Source: Vulcanimicrobiota bacterium (GTDB taxonomy: Bacteria; Vulcanimicrobiota; Vulcanimicrobiia; Vulcanimicrobiales; Vulcanimicrobiaceae). Taken from it: DNA of 17,766 nucleotides. The translations under genes were made by a program, and so were the position numbers. The stretch spans positions 1-17,766 of the forward strand of contig JASHPC010000048.1 of NCBI GenBank assembly GCA_030038335.1, written 5' to 3'. The notes under the pieces are model-generated. The model was not told where the DNA came from, searched no databases, and saw only the letters and a program-made list of their open reading frames with translations. This document shows positions 13,478-17,766 of this stretch, one piece after another. How positions within the stretch are numbered: the stretch's first letter is position 1; every line of letters begins with the position of its first letter.

Positions 13478-16400
13478 CTGCAGGAATTAGCGCGATACCG
13501 TCTCGTGCAAGAGTTGCGTTGACCGACGAAAGCTTCGCTCCGAAGATCGCGTCGTCTTTCGCAACTGCCGCTCGGTAATCGTTCTCAATGCTCGCGGCGA
13601 GCTGCACCTGGCCGTCTGTCGGCGCGTAGTCGTTGCCGACGAGGCTACCGGCGAAGTTTGCGATACGCTCGTAGAGACGATCCGGCGTGCGGAGTTGATC
13701 CTCCCAGCTTTGCGCGTTCGGGAGATAGAGCGAGTCGAGGCACGCCTGCGCTGCGTCTCGTAAATCTGCGAGGGCGGCGAGAGCGCGAGCGTGGCCGCGC
13801 GCGTCACGCATCCTCGCGGATGCTGTATCGGCGAGTGAACGTAGCGCGACGATCTCACGCCCCGTACCGAGAAACGCATCGCGCATCTGCATCGCGAGCG
13901 TAAAGGACGCGCGCATGTCTGCTAGCGTCCCCGGCGCCTTCGGGTCCGGCAGCACGCGAATCTCGCGCTCTTCTCGTGCGTTCCCAACGGTTAGCCGAAC
14001 GGTGTACGTTCCTGGAAGCACTTGTGGCCAGTTTGCGCCGGACTGCAGCGCATGATAGTTGGGAATGAACTGCGGCCCTCCATAGGACAGGTCCCACCAC
14101 ACGCGATTGAGCCCCGCCTTCGCTCGGTCGATGGGCAGCGTCCGCACGAGCGTCGTGCCGTCATAGATTTGCACGGCGACACGCGTCGTTTTCGACGGCG
14201 CGTTGTGAAGATAAAACGTGATGTCCGCCGGTGCAAGAGGATTCTGGCCTGCACCTTCGCCCGAAGCCCACGTTCCCAATCCTGAGTTCCACCGATACGC
14301 CTGCCGCACCGGAAAGAGATAGAACGGCGACGACCCAACGCTCGCCGTCCAATGCTGCAGAGCCGTGAGATCGTCGAGAATCCACACGCCGCGCCCGTGT
14401 TCGGCGACGACGAGATCGTCGAACGCCGGTTGGATGACCATGTCGTATACCGGCGCGTGCGGAAGATTGTTGAGAATCGACTGCCAGACGCGGCCGTTGT
14501 CATACGAGAGCCAGATGCCCGTCTCAGTGCCTACGTAGAGCATGCCCGCACGCGTTGGATCCTCGCGAATCATGCGCGCATAGCTGTTGCGCGGCAAGTT
14601 TCCGTCGATCGGCTGCCAATGCGCGCCGAAGTCGGTCGTCATGTAGAGATACGGCGTTCGGTCGCCGAGCTTGTGGTTCTCGGCGACAATGTACGCCGTT
14701 CCGTCGTTGAAGTGCGACGGTTCGACGTTGTCGATGCGTGCCCACTTCGGAAGTCCGGGAACGCCAGCGCTGACGTTACTCCAATGCGCTCCTCCGTCGC
14801 GCGTAACCCAAACGAGGCCGTCGTCCGTTCCGACCCAAATCTCCCCCTTCGTCAACGGCGACTCTGCGATGCTCGCGATCGTGTCGTAGACTTCCGTGCC
14901 GGCGTTGTCGACGGTTATGGGGCGCCCGGAAGGCAGTTGCTTTGACTTGTCGTTGCGTGTCAAATCCGGACTGATCGCTGTCCACGTCTGTCCGCCATCG
15001 ACCGTCTTCATGAGATACTGCGTTCCGTAGTAGAGCGCGTCGGGTTCAAGTGGAGAGACCGCGACCGGTGCGACCCATGCAGCGCGGTAGCGGTACGCAT
15101 CCGCGCCGGCGCCATCGTAGGTTTCGGGCCACGGACTAATGTCGCGCGCCTGCATCGACGAACGGTCGAAGCGGATCACCGCTTCCTCGTAACCCGTTCC
15201 GTAGATGACGTTGTGATCTGCCGGCGAGAAGAAGATCCAGCCACTCTCGCCGCTGTCAGGCGAAAACCACTGATCCGGCGTAATCGCGCCACTGAAGCTC
15301 ATGCTCGGACCGCAGGCCGCGCCAGGATCCTGAAACTCGCCGCAGACGATGTACGGCGTCTCGTCGTCGGCGGAAATGTGATACGGCTGCGATACGATCA
15401 GCTGCGGATCGCGCCACGAGTGACCGCCGTCGAGCGAAACTCGCACGCCCGCGTCCGCGCCGATGATCGCGCGCCGCCCGGCGATGGGGTCGATCCACAT
15501 CTGATGATGGTCATACGCATTCGTATCCATCGTCACGGTCGTCTTGCCGCCATTGTGAGACTCCGACGGATAGATCGACATGAAGAAGAGATGGTTCGGG
15601 CTCTTCGGGTCGATGGTGAACTGCGTGAAATAATACGGACGCTGGTCGAGCACGTGCCGGCCGCTCATTCTGCGCCAATGCACGCCACCGTCCGCGCTTC
15701 TCCAAAGCACCCCGAGCTTCGACTCGATCATCGCGTACACGATACGCGGCGCGCTTGGTGCAAAGGCAACGTAGATGCGCCCCGTGAGGCCTGCCGGAAA
15801 GCCATTGCCCGTTACGCGAGTCCAGTGCGCTCCTCCGTCAGCCGAGCGATAGAGGCCATCGTTGGGGCCGCCGCTCGTGAGCATCCACGGGCGGCGCTGG
15901 ACCGTCCACATTCCCGCGAAGAGCACGCGAGAGTTTCCCGGAGCGATGGCGATGCTGGAAGCGCCGGTCTGCGGATCGAGATAGAGCACGCGGCTCCAGT
16001 GCTTTCCGCCGTCCGTCGATTTGTACACGCCTCGCGACGGACCAGGAGCGAACGGATCTCCGACCGCGGCGACGTACAGCAGGTTCGCGTCGTGAGGGTC
16101 GACTGCGATCTGCGCAATCTGCGCCGTCGCATCGAGTCCGACGTGCGTCCAGGAGTCACCGCCGTTACTCGAACGCCAGACGCCGTCGCCGAACGCGATG
16201 TCGTTGCGAATGTTCGGCTCGCCGGTTCCGACGTAGACGATGCGATGGTCTGACGTCGCGACGGCAATCGCGCCGATCGACGTCACCGGCTCCGCGTCGA
16301 AGACGGGACTCCAGTTCACGCCCGCATCTTTGGAGCGCCATAGTCCGCCGAGACCGCCGGCAAAGTACGTTTCCGGGTCTCCCGGAACACCAGAGACCGC

Positions 16401-16535
16401 ATCGATTCGGCCCGTCGTCGGACCGATGTTGCGGTAATCGAGGCCGGCGAAAAGCGAGTCTCCCCAAGCGCGCGGCACCGAAAGAGCGATGAGAACGGAG
16501 GCAATGCCGAAGACAACGAGCGTACGCCGTATCAT
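13467..16535 (-). CDS. Exported Asp-box (BNR/VPS10-like) beta-propeller protein
   Basis: This 1022-residue protein begins with a signal peptide (MIRRTLVVFGIASVLIALSV, cleaved near residue 24-25). About ten Asp-box repeats (S/T-x-D-x-G-x-x-W) follow through residue ~720: SKDAGVNW, SNGGDSW, STDGGKHW, SADGGAHW, SADGGVHW, SLDGGHSW, TVDGGQTW, TRDGGAHW, TTDFGAHW, SYDNGRVW. These mark a large beta-propeller like sortilin/VPS10-domain and BNR proteins. The last third has an Ig-like strand pattern (VQIYDGTTLVRTLPI, LPGTYTVRLTVG) and a helical tail. Members are widespread in soil and marine bacteria as secreted or periplasmic proteins of unknown role; sialidase activity should not be assumed, since no sialidase catalytic set (e.g. 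RIP) is evident. No neighbour suggests a substrate. It has no obvious ribosome site. Confidence 0.85.
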   Translation of the reverse strand: MIRRTLVVFGIASVLIALSVPRAWGDSLFAGLDYRNIGPTTGRIDAVSGVPGDPETYFAGGLGGLWRSKDAGVNWSPVFDAEPVTSIGAIAVATSDHRIVYVGTGEPNIRNDIAFGDGVWRSSNGGDSWTHVGLDATAQIAQIAVDPHDANLLYVAAVGDPFAPGPSRGVYKSTDGGKHWSRVLYLDPQTGASSIAIAPGNSRVLFAGMWTVQRRPWMLTSGGPNDGLYRSADGGAHWTRVTGNGFPAGLTGRIYVAFAPSAPRIVYAMIESKLGVLWRSADGGVHWRRMSGRHVLDQRPYYFTQFTIDPKSPNHLFFMSIYPSESHNGGKTTVTMDTNAYDHHQMWIDPIAGRRAIIGADAGVRVSLDGGHSWRDPQLIVSQPYHISADDETPYIVCGEFQDPGAACGPSMSFSGAITPDQWFSPDSGESGWIFFSPADHNVIYGTGYEEAVIRFDRSSMQARDISPWPETYDGAGADAYRYRAAWVAPVAVSPLEPDALYYGTQYLMKTVDGGQTWTAISPDLTRNDKSKQLPSGRPITVDNAGTEVYDTIASIAESPLTKGEIWVGTDDGLVWVTRDGGAHWSNVSAGVPGLPKWARIDNVEPSHFNDGTAYIVAENHKLGDRTPYLYMTTDFGAHWQPIDGNLPRNSYARMIREDPTRAGMLYVGTETGIWLSYDNGRVWQSILNNLPHAPVYDMVIQPAFDDLVVAEHGRGVWILDDLTALQHWTASVGSSPFYLFPVRQAYRWNSGLGTWASGEGAGQNPLAPADITFYLHNAPSKTTRVAVQIYDGTTLVRTLPIDRAKAGLNRVWWDLSYGGPQFIPNYHALQSGANWPQVLPGTYTVRLTVGNAREEREIRVLPDPKAPGTLADMRASFTLAMQMRDAFLGTGREIVALRSLADTASARMRDARGHARALAALADLRDAAQACLDSLYLPNAQSWEDQLRTPDRLYERIANFAGSLVGNDYAPTDGQVQLAASIENDYRAAVAKDDAIFGAKLSSVNATLARDGIALIPAARR

Positions 16536-16629
16536 GCGGCGAGCATTCGACGCCGGTGCGCTCGAGTGATGCTTAGGGGAGCCGCTGATATTGCATCGAA
16601 TGCCAACGTCACGCCATGGAGGAGTTGCG

Positions 16630-16782
16630 ATGCTCGAAGCCGTTGAAGCCGTCGCACAAATCGGGACCTTCCTCGTTATCGGCGCGACTGCAGTCGCTGC
16701 CGTTATTCAACTGCGCCACATGCGCGCGAGCAATCAACTACGCTGCCGGCACACGAGACTGCCGACATTTCCTGAAGCGTAG
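16630..16782 (+). pseudogene. Truncated small membrane protein
   Basis: A strong ribosome site (TGGAGGAG, 16617-16624) precedes this 50-residue frame, which encodes one clear membrane helix (QIGTFLVIGATAVAAVIQL) followed by RHMRASNQL. From memory, a helix ending in QLRHxRASNQL is the start of a family of about 150-200 residue bacterial proteins that continue with a cytoplasmic helical domain. Here the sequence after NQL (RCRHTRLPTFPEA) is unlike that domain and stops at once, so a deletion is likely. The well-kept start means it may still be translated as a mini-membrane protein. It ends five bases before the phosphorylase gene, which suggests the two are read on one message. Confidence 0.5.
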
Positions 16783-16787
16783 ACATC

Positions 16788-17570
16788 ATGCAGATCGACA
16801 AAGACGCAGCGCTGATTCGAAACATCGCAGGGGGTGACATCGACGTTGCAATCGTGCTCGGGAGTGGCCTCGCCGCGGCAGTCGGCAGCTCATTCGAGCG
16901 CGTGGCGATTCCTTATGAACGCCTTCGCTCGTTGCCGTTCTCGCCGCTTCCTGGTCACCGGGGAGAGGCACTCGTGGGAACGTGGGGGGAACGGCGCGTT
17001 CTCGCATTCTCTGGGCGCTCGCATCTCTATCAAGGCTTTAGCGCCGGGCAAGTGACAACCGCCGTGCGCGTCGCACGAGCGGCAGGCGCGCGCGCTCTCG
17101 TCCTTACGAACGCGGCCGGAGCGCTCAACCTTGAGTTCAAAGCCGGGGATCTCATGCTGCTTTGCGATCACCTCAATCTCACCGGAACGAATCCTCTGCT
17201 CGCCGGCATCGTCGACAATCCATTTGTCGACATGCTCGATGCCTATTCGCCGCGTCTGCGCAACGCAGCGCGACGACATGCGACGGATGCACATCGCATG
17301 CGCGAAGGCGTCTACGCGGGCCTCCTCGGACCCAGTTACGAAACGTCCGCGGAAGCTGCTTATCTACGAGGAATCGGCGCGGACGCGGTGGGTATGTCGA
17401 CGGTGCTCGAAACCATCATGGCGCGCGCACTCGACATGGAAGTCTTAGCGTTTAGCCTCATTACGAATGCGGCCGGTGCCGAGACGACACATGAGGAGGT
17501 AACCGCGGTCGCGAACGAAAGCGCGCCCCGTCTTGCGCAACTCGTCGAAAAGACGCTGCCGGAAATCTGA
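16788..17570 (+). CDS. Purine-nucleoside phosphorylase, trimeric (PNP/MTAP) family
   Basis: The enzyme cleaves purine nucleosides with phosphate to give base and ribose-1-phosphate for salvage. The 260-residue protein shows the family landmarks: VLGSGL (23-28, phosphate loop), FSGRSHLYQGFS with His79 (74-85), VLTNAAGAL (105-113), LMLLCDHLNLTGTNPL (122-137), GPSYETSAEA with Glu189 (181-190), GMSTVLE (202-208), and LITNAAG with Asn227, which reads the purine N7/O6 edge and favours guanosine and inosine. That is the PunA-like, low-molecular-mass class, not the hexameric DeoD type. The start at 16788 follows the upstream frame by five bases and has only a weak GAAGCG ribosome site. The MTAP subfamily is the main alternative, but Asn rather than Asp at 227 argues against it. 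Confidence 0.9.
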   Translation: MQIDKDAALIRNIAGGDIDVAIVLGSGLAAAVGSSFERVAIPYERLRSLPFSPLPGHRGEALVGTWGERRVLAFSGRSHLYQGFSAGQVTTAVRVARAAGARALVLTNAAGALNLEFKAGDLMLLCDHLNLTGTNPLLAGIVDNPFVDMLDAYSPRLRNAARRHATDAHRMREGVYAGLLGPSYETSAEAAYLRGIGADAVGMSTVLETIMARALDMEVLAFSLITNAAGAETTHEEVTAVANESAPRLAQLVEKTLPEI

Positions 17571-17577
17571 CAATCGG

Positions 17578-17615
17578 CCCCTCGACGACGCGTGCTTCGC
17601 ACGCTACGTTCGGGG
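17578..17615. repeat. REP-like imperfect hairpin between convergent genes
   Basis: CCCC (17578-17581) pairs with GGGG (17612-17615). GACG (17584-17587) pairs with CGTT (17607-17610). The core stem GCGTGC/GCACGC (17590-17595 with 17599-17604) closes on TTC. There is no T tract, so it is a weak intrinsic terminator at best, but it sits between converging genes where a two-way terminator is useful. The CCCCTCGAC...TTCGGGGTGACA outline resembles dispersed intergenic palindromes common in GC-rich bacteria, so I class it as REP-like. The repeat status needs other copies in the genome. Confidence 0.5.
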
Positions 17616-17766
17616 TGACAACAGGTTGGTTCCGGTCATCGCAGGCGGAATGGGCAAGGCTTCGAGTGCGAGCAGCGTTGGCGCTACGTCGCCGAGTTTT
17701 CCTTCTCCCGGCGCGAACTTTGCGTGAAGGTCCTTGGCAACGAGAACGAACGGAACTAGGTTCGTC
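17604..17766 (-). CDS. gpmI: Cofactor-independent phosphoglycerate mutase, C-terminal part
   Basis: Read on the minus strand from the window end, the frame gives TNLVPFVLVAKDLHAKF, then GEGKLGDVAPTLLALEALPI and PPAMTGTNLLSPRT before a TAG. The TN-x-VP-F block, the GxLxDVAPTLL motif and PPAMTGxNLL are the standard C-terminus of the alkaline-phosphatase-superfamily phosphoglycerate mutase, which interconverts 3- and 2-phosphoglycerate in glycolysis. The catalytic metal sites lie beyond the window. The protein normally ends near MTGKSLL; here the last four residues (SPRT) and the stop are encoded by the REP-like hairpin. The gene converges on the phosphorylase with a 33-base gap. It is too short to appear as a conventional open frame from a start codon. 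Confidence 0.85.
   Translation of the reverse strand, partial: TNLVPFVLVAKDLHAKFAPGEGKLGDVAPTLLALEALPIPPAMTGTNLLSPRT

Noticed and set aside
15213..16253. 346-codon plus-strand frame inside the Asp-box gene
   Set aside because: Antisense shadow of the repeat protein; Arg-rich, no signal peptide or family motif.
13467..16535. Sialidase or other glycoside hydrolase
   Set aside because: Asp-boxes alone mark the propeller fold; I saw no sialidase RIP motif or catalytic arginine triad.

Overview
This is about 17.8 kb of GC-rich, tightly packed bacterial chromosome, with 17 intact genes, two partial genes at the edges and one gene that looks truncated. Codons end mostly in G or C, genes are chained by 1 to 26 base overlaps, and GTG and TTG starts are common. 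The mix points to a deep-branching Terrabacteria-type lineage. It joins a DUF5693-like membrane protein with CsaB (cell-wall pyruvylation), the Firmicutes/Actinobacteria/Cyanobacteria-style yggS-sepF-divIVA division cluster, and flagellar rod genes with a FliA-type sigma factor. I lean towards Eremiobacterota (WPS-2) or a neighbour, but that is recall of gene order and protein style, not a database result.

Layout. (1) Bases 1-4202, plus strand: 3' end of a DUF5693-like gene, csaB and ileS, each start overlapping the previous stop. (2) 4199-7663, minus strand: ccdA, lspA, rluD, tgt and a small secreted YXWGXW-type protein, all overlapping, converging on ileS. (3) 7721-10199, plus strand: lgt, yggS, sepF, divIVA. 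lgt and ccdA diverge from a 57-base gap. Lgt and LspA are consecutive enzymes of lipoprotein maturation; SepF and DivIVA act at the division site. (4) 10261-12653, plus strand: two flagellar rod proteins (one very short), a 66-residue rod-binding-like protein, a FliA-like sigma factor and an unknown 101-residue protein, as one overlapping set. (5) 12669-13477: a self-contained two-gene unit. A promoter carrying an 18-base perfect palindrome drives a ribbon-helix-helix protein with a DUF5678-like C-terminus, overlapped by a retropepsin-type aspartic protease. This is the best candidate for a little-described system here. (6) 13467-16535, minus strand: a 1022-residue exported Asp-box (BNR/VPS10-like) beta-propeller protein. 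(7) 16630-17570, plus strand: a truncated small membrane protein and a purine nucleoside phosphorylase. (8) 17604 to the end, minus strand: the C-terminus of cofactor-independent phosphoglycerate mutase, whose stop lies inside a REP-like hairpin.

No gene-free stretch exceeds 300 bases; the longest is about 94 bases (16536-16629). I saw no tRNA, rRNA, CRISPR array, insertion sequence or riboswitch.
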